This document shows positions 11,901-26,900 of a DNA stretch of 64,000 nt, piece after piece; position 1 is the first letter of the stretch; every line of letters begins with the position of its first letter. The notes under the pieces were generated by a model. It ran no database searches. It was not told where the DNA came from and saw nothing but the letters and a program-made list of their open reading frames with translations. Source of the stretch: Drosophila pseudoobscura (lineage: Eukaryota > Arthropoda > Insecta > Diptera > Drosophilidae); assembly GCF_009870125.1 (NCBI RefSeq), contig NC_046679.1:23994001-24058000 (forward strand), read 5' to 3'. The translations under genes were made by a program, and so were the position numbers.

Positions 11901-14900
11901 TATAGGGTACACCAGAAAGACTCTTGGAAAATGCATTTCCATTAGAAAGCAATACAAAATAATTACAAAAAAACCCCTGCTCGGCACCCTGTACCCCCCT
12001 TCCGTATCTGTGCACCATCTATCCTCCAGTAAAGATCTCCCTCCCAACTCATTAGTTAAGCCAAATCTGTTTGCACTCCTCATTTGCTTTGGAAAACTCT
12101 CACCTCACCTCATCAGGCAGCAAAAAGAGTCTCGACGGAGAGGTGTGTGGCGTGTGGGCTGGGGGGGTGGGGGGGAAAGCAAGTGCCAAGTTTGCACTAA
12201 GTGAAAATGCATTGAAAAAACACGAAGAAGAAACGGCTGTTTCTTTTTTTTATGGACAGACAGAGACAGACCGACCCGTAAAGGTTACACACGAAAGAGA
12301 GTTCGAGCTAAACAAATTGATGGTTAGACCAGCGATGCCAAAAGTTTGATAACCCCCTCTCAGGCAACCCGATCCGATATCCCAAAACTGATATCTACAT
12401 CGTATCCATCGTATGCCTGCCGTTTAATCACCAAAATTACCTTTTTATAGCATACGAAAATCGAATGAAAAGCCCGAAAAGACCGAAAGGAAACGCTTAA
12501 TTAACATTCGAGTGTATAATTTCCACATGGCAAAAGGATATATAAAATAATCAACAAAAGCCAACAAATTGCTGCAACTAGTGGAGAGGGAGATGCCAGA
12601 GGGAGCGAGTGAGAGGGCACGCTGTTGTTGCAACTGTCATTACATCCGTGCAACCTGTTGCTTGGACTCTCTGCCTCTGCCAGTGCCAGTGCCACTGTAT
12701 CTGTATCTGTCGCTGGGGTAATCAACCAGAGAGCCACCAAAATGAATATACGAGTATGGGCAAGGAAAATGCGATGCCAATGTGGGGAGTGTGGAAGGGG
12801 GGATTGGGGAGGGGAAAACTTGTACTCGTAAAATTAATGAACTTTTCGAAAGTGAAACTTTTGATGAAGTGGCGCTTTTTTGTCTTTGAATATGAACGTG
12901 AAACATTTTGAATATTTTAAATCTAAGAGTTAGGGAAATTGCTGAAGGAAAAACTGGTTACAAAACTCAGAAAACAGAAGTGGGACTAAGTGAAAATTAG
13001 TTGGAAAATGGCATGAATCTAAGATGAAAGTGGAATAAACGTGGAAAGAGAAGAAAAAGTGTTCTGATAGCTCCCCAAAGATTAGTTCTCTTATGGAAAA
13101 TATCAATAGAAATTGATCTTTGAAGTATTCATTAACCCTCTAGTGATGTCTTGGGGCCTTCTCTTTAGCTCTGAATAGGCTCCAGAGGTTTCAGAGAACC
13201 ATTTTGTCACCTTTTTCTCGCATACCGACTGCACTCTCCCCTCGATAAACTTGGAACCCCCTTGAAACCCCCTTGAAAACCCCTCTCTTGGGTAGAAAAA
13301 CTTGACATTGATGATCGACTAGTAGTAGACTAGACTCGGTCTCTCTGCCTCTGTATGTGGCTCCAACTATAGCTCTGGCATTCACTTTTATGTATGTTTT
13401 TTTTCTTTTCTGCTGGCTCCAAGACCTGCCGCAATCTTTGGGGCGACATATTGGAATGCATAATTCATGGCTACAGCTAATATATTGATTATAGCCGAGA
13501 CTTGACGATGGAATTCCATTGCTATGCTATTTTTATGGCCATTCACTGATGGAACAGAGCTTTTACGGCCCGATGACTACTATTTATGGGAATAACTGTG
13601 TGATATGTGATATGTATGCAGATATGGTATAGAAAGTAGAAGTTGATGGGGTTCCCACATAACGATAATTATCATTCGTGGGAATAATAAGTGGAAACTG
13701 GATGGGGAATGGATCTATAAAGAAAGTATAAGTAGAAACCGCACCAATAAATATCTCATCCTGATTCCATAGAATACCTTTTCCATTGCCAAGTTCAACA
13801 CGAAATCCCTTCAATATTTATGAAGACATTTTGAAGCTGAAGCTTAAAACCGCAATTTATGCTCCAGCTTTGAAAGCAAATCCTTTAAACCGATTTCTGG
13901 AAAAGCAAATATACACAGAAGAGCCCCATACCATGCCAGGCCATGCCATAAAGAATCTCTACCTCTGTATCAAGAGAGGAGGAAAGAAACCAGTTTTTCA
14001 CATGACCATAAAGAATACCAGCAACGGATTCGATCTCTGACAAAAAATAAAAGACCAAAAGAACAAGAAACACGTATTCGAGAGGGGCCCTAGCACACAG
14101 TCACCAACAAAAGTCTACAAAAGAACTCTCCAAGGGTGCCGGGGGGGGGGACGGGGTACGGGGGTTTTTGAGTGAGAATTTCCACTCAAAACTAAAACTC
14201 GCTTTGAAAGAAAGAAAAAGTCTTTAACAGACTCCAGACAGAATCCAAGTCAAGTCAAGTTGTTGTTGAACTGGTTTCCGATCCGAAGATCAGAGGTGGA
14301 GGAGAGGAACAGGCGAAATGGAACACACACACCATAGCCGGGCCCGGGCCCTTTGGAGACTTTGATTTTGGAGACTCCAACTCTCTGTCTCTCTCTGTCT
14401 CGCTCTATCGCCCTGCATGCGGGTGTTTCTCCAACGTTTAACCCATTGATTTATATTGGTAATTTAACGCCATTATTGTGCAGCTGCCACTCCTGACTCC
14501 AGCTCTTTGACTCTTTTGGGAAAGTTATCTAACAGAAGGGGGGAGGCCATGAACTGCATTGAACCAGACAATTGAGTGATTTCTATTTCTGCTCTGGGGG
14601 CCAGGGCCAGGGGCTGGGGCAGGGGCCCTTCCCATGTTTCGAGGCAATTACCTCGCCCCCCCAACCGACTCCCAAACATATCCCCAGCTAGGGCTACACC
14701 TCCATGTTCCTCCATGATTCGTGGTCTGTTGCCATGTTATGCCTTCATAATTGTTTGGGCTTGCAATCAAAAAAAACCATACAAAGTGGAAAATGGATAA
14801 AAATTGTAACCCTTTTTCCCCCTATTTTCACTCTTTCCCTCGAAATTGAGCTGTAAAATTGTTAATTTAGCTTCTGTCTTGTGTTAGTCACGTGAGCTTC

Positions 14901-17900
14901 AAATTAAGTTTTGGTACCCAGCACTAATCGGGCGTGGGGGTGTATTAAATTCGTGTAAACGTACGTAACACCAAGAAGGAAGCGTTGCCAACATAAATAA
15001 ATCTAATGGGTGATAGAATAATAAATAAATCCGAAAAGGAGATATATTCTGGACGTTGATATGCAATGACTGCATCTTTCAAGTGCCGATGCCATTACTG
15101 CACCCTCAAGTTACGCTTCGATCCCAGGCAAAACGCAGCCCAACAGACCGAGGGGCTCTACCGCATGACGCGCGGCGCATTACATGATAGAAAGATAGTA
15201 AAATATATGTAGTACAGGGTATCTTGGTGTCGAGCCACGTGTACTTTGATGGAAAGTAAGTATTCCGAATGTATTTTTGCTGTTGTTGAATGTAGTCATT
15301 CCTGCCTGCAATTAGCGCATTCGTGCGGGGAGGATTCGATTCAGTTGTGGCTATAAATAAACAAAGTTGGGAATGGCCCCTCCCCTCCCCCTGAATAGAG
15401 GGCGTTTGGCAACCAAAGCGACATTTAAACCCGATTCGATAGAGTCTTGCAGACCCTAAGGTTGTTTCTTGGAAGCCAAAACGGAAAGCTTCCTACTATT
15501 TTTCTTAGAACCCATTGCCCCCAGTATATGGCTATGTCCCCCCTCTCTGAGTATGGGTATTCCATTCCACCTGCTTGTCCCACTTCTCACATGCAAAAAT
15601 TTCACAAACACAATATTTGTACGCGAAACGATCTTATTAAGAGCCAAGATTTATTAGCCGCTTGGAATGGGAAGTCTTGAAATCAAAAGGCGACAATCTG
15701 CGAGTAGAAAAAATAAAACTGGATTTTAAACTGGAGGGGCCACCGTTGCTGGAGGGGCACCCCCCCTTCAAGTCGGCACAATCTGCGGTTCATTCAGCAA
15801 TGTGTGTTGCATAGTTTCAAAGACGGAAAAAGACAAAAAGAAAAACCCCACAGATATAAAATAAGACATGTAAAATGCGTTGAAAGCAACAGCTCTGTTG
15901 CATTTTTTGTTGCGGCAAAATACTTGTTTTTTGTTTTTCGTTTTTGGCTTACGAAACCATGCAACACACACAAAACAGTAAGCATTGGAGTAGCGGCAGC
16001 GGCAACAGCAGCCACATTGATTAGGAAATGAATGGCAGCGATTTGTAGTTGTATCTTGTGCAGTTTTCAGATACGAGCAGCAGCAACGGCAACCAAATGA
16101 AAACTTCACTTGACATGCTGCCTGCCTGCCCCCAAACCGCACCGCACCGCACCGCCCCGCCCCGCCCCGCACACACACCTCCGCGGTGCACATACCGCAC
16201 CCAGTTTCAAATTCTTGCCGATTGATTCATAATGAAGAAACCTGTTTCTTTTTTTTTTAACAAGAAATGCGGGAAGAGTAATTTCTATAAAACGAAGTTT
16301 TTGTACTCTTTTCTATCTATTGAATTTCATAGATATTATTTTTAGGAGATTTTAAGAGGTTTTAAGATTCTCAAATTCGAGGATTTTGTATTAAAAAAGC
16401 TAAGTATTTCTCAAAAACTAGAGGATAATGTCATTCAATTTAAAATAAAAAACAAACTCTTATAAATATTATGATTTGCGAAAGATGATTACTTTAGGAA
16501 CTGAAAAATGTTGATCCAAAATGTTTAAAAAGTTTACAAAATTTAAAATTTTCATAAAAAACTTTACAGATTTGTTTTGATAACTTCTGAAACCAAATAG
16601 ATTGCTCGTTAGGAAGTAACTAAAGCTATATACAAATAATATAACTAGAATTATATACCTAAATCAGAGATCTGCGTTTGCATTCTAAAAACTATTCACT
16701 CTGCATTAATAGTATTCAAAAGCCAGGTGTTCAAAGAGCTAAAACATAAATACCCTGCTTTTTGCTTGGCTCATTCTGTCTATGATAATAATCCGATTGC
16801 CATGAGCTCATTTAATCCTAATTTAATTTAATTTAAGATATGATCATTATAAACGATTCTGCGTTTTCGGTTTTCTCGTATTTTCAAGATTTTGGATGCC
16901 ACAATATTTACAAAATTGTAGGTGGCGGAAGGAATTAGCCTGTGGATATAAGAAATATATAGGTTATACCAAAGATAAGTTAATTATAATATGAGTAACG
17001 AGTAAGATCAAAATGCTTCAATGAGCACGTGAGTTCGCACCGAAGAGAACCAACCTGATCAAGATTTATACTCTTTTCATTGCCAATATCTAACCAAAAG
17101 AAGGGAATACTCTATCAGAATAGGGCATACAAAGAGACAGCACACACATTTCGCATATTTTCGCAACTACTCACACACTCGATCGCTGTCTGGGCGATCA
17201 CTTTCCGGACAATAAAGTTCTGTTTGTGTGGTGTTCCCTTCGTTTTGTTCACATCAAATCAGGCAGAACACTCCACAACACACACATTCCCCAGTCCCTC
17301 CCCCCCACAATCGACGACTCCACCTGCGGTTTTCGATGTCCTCCTTGACCCTCGATATTTGCATTCAATTAATTGCGGCCCGTCCTTCTGTTTGCCTTTC
17401 CTTAAGCCACATTTTCATTCCTATCCAATGATTCATTGCACTCCCCCTACCTACCTCTATCCACCTCCCAAATGAAGTTATAGAATCGCGTATTTGTTTT
17501 ATTTAACGTGTATTTATCTTCGGTTTTGGGTTCGTTCAAAATATTTATGCGTGTCTGATTTTTCGCCATAAATATTATTATTTTTCCGTGCCATTTTCCA
17601 CACTTTTTCCGCATTCGTGTTGATATTTATGGAAATTCCCTTGGCTGGCAAGCTGTTGAATTGTGATAAAAAGTAATTGGCTTTTTCACTGTTTGCATTG
17701 TCTGCGGCATTGTCTGAAATTCAATTGGCGAATGAGTTCTACAAATGGGGGGGCATTCGAATCGAATCAATTTTAACCCTTGATGGCCAAGCTTTTTTGC
17801 CATATGCACACGACGGATGGCCATCTACCATCTACTGGGAAAACTCTAGTATTTATCCTAGTATCTTTTATGGGTATCTCTATCTTTATGTTATGTATCT

Positions 17901-20900
17901 CATTTTTTTGCCATTCGTTTTGGGACATTATCTCCCGACAATTGCAATTATGCACACCTTAATGATTTTTTGTGTGGGTTAAATTAGATTCAGCCTTTCC
18001 CCCCACACCCCGCAAACAGTAAAATGTCAAAGTTGAACTTCATTTGAATCCATGGGAACATGTGGGACAGAATTACATGTGAAAGTTGGCGATATTTCAA
18101 CTGAAGGCAGAACCAGAAAAACCAAGCTGAAAGCAGGGCTAACAAGCAATTTTATATGCAAATCAATCGCAGATTGAATAAAACATCAGAAAAAGAGACA
18201 CAAAGAGAGAGGGAAAGAGGTAAAGGGAGCTTTTAGCCAACTGATGAGACCCAAAAGACCCAAAAAAGAGGCCAAAAAGGCAAACTCCGAAAAAAAAACT
18301 CCAAAAAGATTCGTTTCGGTCTTTCTGCGAATTTAAATTCTTTTATTTTTGAATTTGTAAGCGATTTGCGTACGCATCTTAATACTGAACTCTGAATACC
18401 GAATCTTTTAAATTGGAATTTGAATACAAAAGCCAAAAGATAAAGATTGATTGTCTTTTGAGACAGATGTTTATGAATCATGGGGATAAATGGCGAATAT
18501 ATATACATAAAATACTATATATATCTAGAGGGCTCTCTGATATTACCATTAGCTATAATTTGTATAATTATTATAATTTTTTAAACTTTTGCTTCTGTTC
18601 TTTCTTTGCAGGTGAGTTAAACGTTCTTTTAGAAAACAATCTTTTGCATGCCCTTTGGGGCCGCTTATTCGTGAGTATGAATAATTTGCAGCGTAATTAA
18701 GGGCGCAGACTGGATCTCATTACGGATGGATAGACGCTGGAGCTGCAGCTGAAGGCTCTCAAGCATTAAAAATAATAGTTGTTCTTTGGGGAGGCTTCAT
18801 TTTCCAGTTGACTTCCTCGGATAAATATTTTCTATAGAAAATTTCACTTAATTGTGTGCAGTTTGTGTCCCCCAAAAGAGGAATCGTTGATGCATCCCAA
18901 AGGTGTGGACAGCCAATGAACAAACATGTGGGTCCATACACAATGTTGTGGTCCACGATACAGTGTGTAACGAGAGTATAAGCACACTCTAAAAGCGATA
19001 GCAAGTCTATTAAACTAAGCCACAAAAATACAAACTTGTGATGTGTTTCATGCACCAAAATCGTGCAAATATTTATGTGCCCACATTCTATACAGTTCGC
19101 GGTGAAAGTATAGCGATACTGCAATAAATTGGAGAAAGATTCATTCACAAACAGAAATTCAATCCAATGGAATCCATTTTTGACTGCTTCTTGTTTTTGG
19201 AACACAACTCCCTGACGTCATATTTCTGTCGCGCAGTGTACCGTCATAAATTAGCATAGCAAATGCTCTACCGTGCCGCACTGTACCCTGAAAGCCATGT
19301 CAATTATTTTTACGTGTGTGTGACGTTTATCTAAAGTGACACCGCACAGCCATGCAAATTGCACATAAATCGATTGTGTGGGTATCGATAATCGCTCTGT
19401 GACTCTGTAGCCTTTGCCAGTGACTGTACCTGCGGCTCTTTGCCGTGGTTGTGGCTGTGGCTGTGTTGATGGCTTGCCACATAGTTTGCATTTATTACAA
19501 ACGAGTAACATTAAATATTATGGATTTTTTTCCACTCGTTGAGAGGCAAATACTCGTATTTTTGCGTGGGTTTTTCGTGCCGTGTCGAGCATTTAATTGC
19601 TTGATCAAATACAGAGTACGGGGCAGAACAAATGAAACGATTGATTGTCCAAACAATCATAAATAAAGTACTCTACTAAATGGGGAGAGCTAATGACACG
19701 GTTACGGTCTAGAGTGGGGAGTGGAAAGGGGATACGCCTGTGAGGCATGCTAATTCCCTCAATTGCTAAGCCACACTGTGAGGCAAACCCCTAAACGAGA
19801 CTACTAGCTAGCTCTAAATGTCCGTTTTAAGCAGATGGTTACCGTTTTGCACTAGATTCACGCCACTACTACATTGCATTCAGAAATATCTTTTATTTGC
19901 CCTTTTTCAACTCCCAAAGGATCCAACTTTACCTTTGCCCCACTTTTTCTCTCTGCCGCTGCATTCACTGATTAGAATGGAGACATAATGATTTCGATTC
20001 AGAGACATGTCAGAGGCGGCGACATTCTGCCGGTTCCTGTGCCCCTTGTGGCACTTCACACGTGTTTCCTTTGGCTATGCCTCACTCCTCTGAAGAGGAA
20101 CCCTGGAACACTGCCGTTTGCTGGCTGTTTGCCTTGGGAAAATTACACACTCATTTTCAGAGTGTTTACTTTTTGCATACGGGAGGCGGGGAGGGCGCTC
20201 CAGCCTGTATCCTGCTGTATCCCATTTCCTGTTTACCCATCGCACGGAAAGAAAAAAGAAAGAAATGGAGTAGGTGTTTGCTCTGGGCCATGGATGAGAT
20301 AATAGAACAAGAACCAGAACCAGAACAAGCATTGTGTGAGGAGGATATCTGTGTGTTTTTGTGTGTGTGTGTGTGAGAGTGTTGAGGATAACACGTCGTA
20401 ACAAGTGAAAGGATGCTCGAGAGCGCTTACGGGTTATCCAGCAAATGACAATGGACACGGCATCGGATACATTTACTTGGACTTTAAGGATTAAGTGAGT
20501 GTTTAAGACGTTGATTTTCTTGGAGCAAAAGTCTCTTAAGGGACTCATACAGAGATTTCATTCAGTTGGAAAGCTCTTTAGATCTTTTAGACTCTTATTG
20601 GGTAAGGATTACTTGGATGTAGAAGATCTCCCTCAAGATCTGTTGAAGTAATTCAATCAAGCATACTCTTGGGCTAAGATCTTGTTATGTTTTTCCGACA
20701 ACAATGAATATACCCTTTTGGATTATTAAGGAACCGCTAATAATGTTTCAGTCGTGCCAAATTCTAAGCCTTGGGTTCCTCTAATCTTCCATTAGATCTT
20801 TTAATCATTGAATTTCTCTTGTGGCATCGTATTTCAAGCCCCGCTACCATCCATTCGTAATCCTTGCTGCATGACTGACCCAAATCTGAGTGCCTTGCCG

Positions 20901-23900
20901 TAAAGGTCATTTCCATTAGGCACATTCCACAAGCTGCGAGCACGAGTATCTATAGATAGATAGACACATAGATACACACTTGAGCGGAGGGCACAATTCC
21001 AAGTGGCATTCGGGGTATCCCCCGGGGCGAAGAAGGGCCTCTGCGTGGCGTGGCACGCATGCGCACCATAATTCAAGCACATGAGGAACGCACTTTTCTT
21101 GCAGTCGATTGGAGGAGGGGCCCGATGGAGTAGGGGGCACTACTCTGTAGCGTTTCCTCTTCTGCCTAATTTATATATGTGGCTGTGTGTATCTATGAAA
21201 TCTAGAGTTTTGTAGTTCAAGCACGTACCACGCACAAAACAAAAGAAAACACTCGACACCGATAGAAATTCTTTAAAGAAAAAAAACCAAATAGTGCCTA
21301 TGGATATGGAGTGTGTTTGCTTTTGGTTCGAAAGTTGTATCCGACAGATACTGTGGTACTGTGTGTGTGTGCTACAGTTTAAGCATCATTCCAATTTGTT
21401 GTTGGCCTTAAAGTCGGCCTGCAAAAGCATTAACACGTCGCGACGGCATAAAACTCGTTAAATGCTCCCCAAAGGATCCTCTTCAACGGCGGCAACAGAA
21501 ACAACAGTAAACCCAAAGCCACTCAGACGCATCATTTGAGTCTGGCCTGGCAACAGTGCCACATAAATATGTACTCGTCCGTACACTGAGAAAACTGGGA
21601 TATACACTGTGGAAAAACAGAGAATGCTCATGTAAAAGTGAGCCTAGGGACTGGTATCATATCCACCAATCAAAGGGAACCATTTTAGAGAATACGTTCA
21701 TCTAAGATAGATAGTTACTCCCACTACAGATAGACGTCCACTTCCAAGACCTGGATGTACATCTTTTGATGGAAATTATCTCTTAAGTTTGTTTGTTTTT
21801 CCCTCAGTGTCTGAGTACTTCCCACATGCACACATCAATGTCATGGAATATGCAAATGTTGTTATTGAAAAGCCCTTCCCCAAAATGGCCTCGACATGTC
21901 AAGTGGTGGGGGGGAGGAGGTCAACTTCAGCCTCCACCTCAGAGTTTTCCGGCTATCCTACTGCCTGGCCTTTGCCTCCTCCTTCTCCGACCCGTCACGT
22001 GGCCATTTTACTCTCTGTCGCCTGGTCCTCCTTCACTCATCACCAGCCACGGCCCCACTCTGCCGACTTGTTAATCGTCGCAGACAAGTCGTATGTCATC
22101 TACGTGAGCGGCAGGACAACGTAACCTCCAACCTCCAGTTGCTGTTGTTGTTCTTCCTGTGGATGTGGATGTGGATGTCCTCCAACAATATCACCGCCAT
22201 GATGCCACCAGGATGATGGTGCAACGGCACAGACTAGCAGCGGGAAGGGGCAGCAGGAGACACTGTCGCTTAACACCCGGCCAAATGGACAGATGGGACA
22301 TGGGGGATGGGTCAGGTACACGTTCCAGCTGGGGTTCCATCAGCATCTGACTTGCATACGAAAGTAGCTTTCGAAAGGGGTCACCATCTGTCGATGATAT
22401 GCATTAGCACTAATATTTGACATTATGGTGATTCAATGTGTGGAAAGAACTCTAAATATTATGGGGGATTGCGATGGTAACTCTCTAATAAAGAGAAAGC
22501 GGGGGAGAATGGGAAAGGATTTTATCATTGATTGGATTTTTAGGGAAATTTCAGGAAATTTGTTAAATAAAAATATTTGCAAATAATCCAGGGGAATTTA
22601 AGATAAATTTACAGGGTGTGTAACTGTCAATGAGTCATATTAATAGAACGATCTTAGGATCCCACATCTAAGGATCTTAGGAAATGGAAGACAAGGCCAA
22701 CAAGTACATCGAGCATTTACATCCGCATTGGTCCTTCGTCTCGCATTCGAATACGAGCCAAATACTGAATACTGCGCTCATCCGAAAGTGATGATTGGTG
22801 CTAAGGACAAAGCATATACCCCTAGTTTTTAAGAAATTATGATCGATTCTATATCTGGAATATCTAAAATCTAGATCCAACCAACCAACCACTTTTCTTC
22901 TCCATAAAATCTATATTGTCAATACGATCCACTGCATTTCTGAAAGTTTATAAACTTGTGGAACACCCTACTAAAAAAAAAGTACAACTATAGAAACCAC
23001 ACACGCAAAATGCTCTCAAGTCTAGAGGAATTCATTGACTGTATGTGTATCATCGTCATTCTTAAAAAAACAAAGCCTCAAACGTACTCCCGAAATCCCT
23101 TTATCCCCAAAACTTATTTACTTTGAGGTTCGTGTCTCGTCGATGACTACAACGCAACATGGGGCAGATGGGGAATGCAAAGAGGGGGGAAGAAGGGAGA
23201 GTACAGAGGAGGGACAGGAAAGAGTAGAAGGAATATTTGGCAAAGACCAAATGCAACAACTTTGCCAAGTTTTTTTTTGTTATATCCTGCCACTGCCGAG
23301 AAAGAGACAGGAAGAAAGGCAAGAGAGAGAGAGAGAGAGTGAGGTGAGGGAACACTTAAATTAAAATTGTCATGGTTGATTGCATTTCCGTGCCTGTATT
23401 TGTTCTGCTATATCTGTGTGCCTGTCTGTCTGTCTGTCTGTCGGTGTCGATGTTCGTATGTCTGGGATGCACACACAAGAGTCAATTGTTTATCAATTGA
23501 GGTACACCCGTGAGAGGACGGAGAGAGAGAGCGAGAGAGGAAAGGGAAGCAGACATCTATGGCAGAAACAACCACTACACTCCTCTAGGGATAGGTTAGG
23601 TCTCTGTGTGTTGTGGAATATGTTTTCTGTAGATTACCATCCACACACACAAGACAAGGTCTTGCTCTTTTTCTGTACCTGAAATGACCCTTGAGAACCT
23701 TTTTTTTGTTGTTGTTCTTTCTGCCTGAATTTGTGCCTTGCATTTCCCCTACCTGATCGATCCATCGATCGCCTGAGACTGTACAGCGAGAGACTAGAAA
23801 AGAAATAGATTAAAAAATCATTAAAATGTTGATAAATTGTGAAAGAAAGAAGAGGTTAAATCTAAAATCCCAGTAGGTGTTGAACAAATTAAAGCCAATC

Positions 23901-26900
23901 ATTTGGATCAGAGAACGAAGGAGACCCCAACTTGCGGGCATGGCCCTTGATTTACGAGTGTCTCTGCACATGGGGGATACCTTTGTCTAAAGCCTGACCT
24001 CCAACCAACAAAAAAATGCCTATAAAACTGAATCGATATTCCTTCAGCTCCCCAACAATATTTGGCCTTTGTTTTGGGGGGCTATTGAACAACTACAAGT
24101 ATTGCATGTGAGGCATGTCTTTGGTTTCTGTTTGTTTTTTTGGCATGGAGTTCCCTCCAACAAGAAATTCTACTTTATAGAAATTCCAGCCTAGAGTTTC
24201 CATTGTTTAAAGGCATTGGCATCATCAGCATCAGCAGGGCCTCTGTCCCTGTCTCTGTCTCTGTTTCCGTGGATATTGGCAATGGCGTCAGAATCGTTTA
24301 CATGTACTCTACTGCCATGAGGAGTGACGACTGTGACTGCAGATGGGGCTAGAAATGGGAATGGGAACTGCAGAACTGCAGAGCTGCCTCGGTTGATTTG
24401 CTTTTAATTTTGCATAAATATTCGAGGAGTGCGGGAATGCTGCTGCTGCTGCTGTCAGTTGCAGTCTCCAGTTTCTGACAGCCAGCGAGAGTCGTCCACT
24501 ACTACTGTATCTACATATATGAATAGAAATCTCTACAGATACAGATACAGATACAGATACACTGCAGAACTCTACCCATGACACTCTTTTTTTGTCGTTT
24601 TCTTTGTCTGTGCTTCATGTTTTGTCTTTAAAAATTCATGAATGCAATACATTTTCTGCATAGTTTGCACTTTAATCGTATAAAATTTAATTCACAGAAT
24701 TTTCCCCTCCACATCGCTCAATGGAGTGATCTGTCCGTCCCCTTCTCAGAGTCGGGGTCTCATGTTTGTCACTTTAAACGTTTAAACGTTTAATAAGCGA
24801 ACCTCTTGATTGAATTAATACGCTCTGCTCCTCTCCATTGTTGCTCCATTGCTCCATTGCTCCACTGCACATGATCCCACCACAGATCGGAGACGACACC
24901 GAGGCAGCAGCGTTAATTGAATTGAAGTTGAAAGATGTCTCCTCCTCAAGCTGTGAACTTTTCAACTTGTTTTCTTCTGCCTTTGAAGTGTCTGGAAAAG
25001 CTGCGGAATATATGCAGAAATCTGTGTGTTCAAATGAAGATTTATTGCATCGATTGAGGAGAAGTGTTAGATGGGGCGCTTGTTGACTTTTCCCCATAAT
25101 CGAATTGAACTGATGTGGTTTTATTTCTATGCAAATAGAGATTGAAGTAGATGGTTTTCTTTGAAGATATTTCTCGTTAAGAAAAGAAAATCTCTGTCCT
25201 TTAATTTTGAGAGCATAATCGGTACTTCAGAGACTTGAGGAGTTTTAGAAAGAAATATATTTTTCGTAAAAGGATTCTTTCTTGATTTTTTATCAAAAGG
25301 TGTAGAAATCTTTTGAAACTATTTAAGAAGAATTCTTACTTTAGTTTGCAAACTATGATGAAATATTCTTGATTTCCTATAGTTAATGGGATCCTAAGAT
25401 CCTTTTCCTTTTGTAGAATTTTCGGGTTTCGATTTATGATGAAATATTCTATGGTTAATGGGATCCTAAGATATTTATTCGCCTTTTAATTTTGTTGAAT
25501 TTTCGGTTTTCGATTTATGATATATACAAAATGTAATTTTCTAAGTTCTTCAATTTTCTATAATTTATGGAGATACATTCTTCCTTTTCCTTTATTAGAA
25601 AAACTCTTGCTCTTCCTCCTTTCGTTTTTCAATTTATGATGAAATTCCTGCCTTCATTTGATCTTTTGCCAGCAGCTCCTTCTTTGATCCTCCTCAAAAC
25701 ACGTCGGAGACGATCAAACCGGATCATTTTTCTTACATATAATTCTCATTCTCGATTGCGCCGCTCCTCTGTTTCCACCACACCAATGGGTTCCACACAC
25801 ACACACAGCAGCCAACGCATTCCACTGACCCGCAGTTCATAAAAAAAATGAAAGAAAGAAAACAAAAGACCCATATCTTGAAATCTCTTTCATGCACAAC
25901 TTTTATCAAATATTTTCTATTTGCCAGAGATTTCTTTCACATTTTTGTTTACATTTTCGTTTTCGCTGCCGCCTTTCCGGCCGCCTCTATGGCGGTGTGT
26001 GTGTGCCTTGTGGACTGTGGAACGTAACCAGCGCACACAAGCAGGCAGTGTTTCGCTGTGTGCGTGCTTGGATCGCATTGGCCGTCTGTGGAACTAGCAT
26101 CCACATGGCCGCTGGGAGTGTAGGTAAAAACAGTTTCCAATCAAGTTTCAACCGTGGCCGCGAGCGGACAACTGCGACGGCGCGACGTATCCGATAGATA
26201 CGGTATCCACGGCGCCCCTCTTTATATCACCACCTCTCTCCTTCTCGCTGTGCTTGTGCTTGTGTTTGTGTTTGTTCATTTTTTTTATTTAAGAATGTAA
26301 AATGTTAATAAGCTTCGTAGACCAGCAGCTGTTCGAACGAAGCAAGTGACATTCCGAACCAAAAAGATAAAGATACTCCGTATCCAAAAGATGCAGAGTA
26401 TAAGGAAAACGAAAATCTAGACTAGCAACAAGGGAATGGCAGTGGCTTTTGGGGAACCGGGAAGCAGAAACCGACTGCAGCGTGCACCGTGCTCCGTGCA
26501 CCGTGCACCGTGCACCGTGCTCCGTGCAATGGAAAATGCGCTCAGCGAAGCGCAGCTGTGAGGCGCGAAACGAAAAACATTTCACTTTCGGTGCATCCAG
26601 ATACAACAGATACGTTACGAAGCGAATGCAAAGGCAAAGCCAACTGTTGTTGTTATTTTTTGTGGCGCTCCAAATTTGCAACGCAAACTCAGAGGCAGAT
26701 CCCAGAGTCGCAGTGCCCTTCCCCTCCCTCCGCTTCCCGCCCAGCTGGTCATTGGCTTTTGCCACTTGGTTTCTATAAAGTCTATAAAGAAATGCCATTG
26801 TCTGCCAGTGCCCGCCACTCTCAATGATCCGAAAAGATACACTTTGTATCTATGCATCTACATATCTACAAATATACATATATATTTTAGTTTCATGCTA

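Noticed and set aside
26289..26798. 169-codon minus-strand frame across the heptamer array
   Set aside because: Part of it is the translated heptamer repeat (HGARCTV type) and the rest has no recognisable features.
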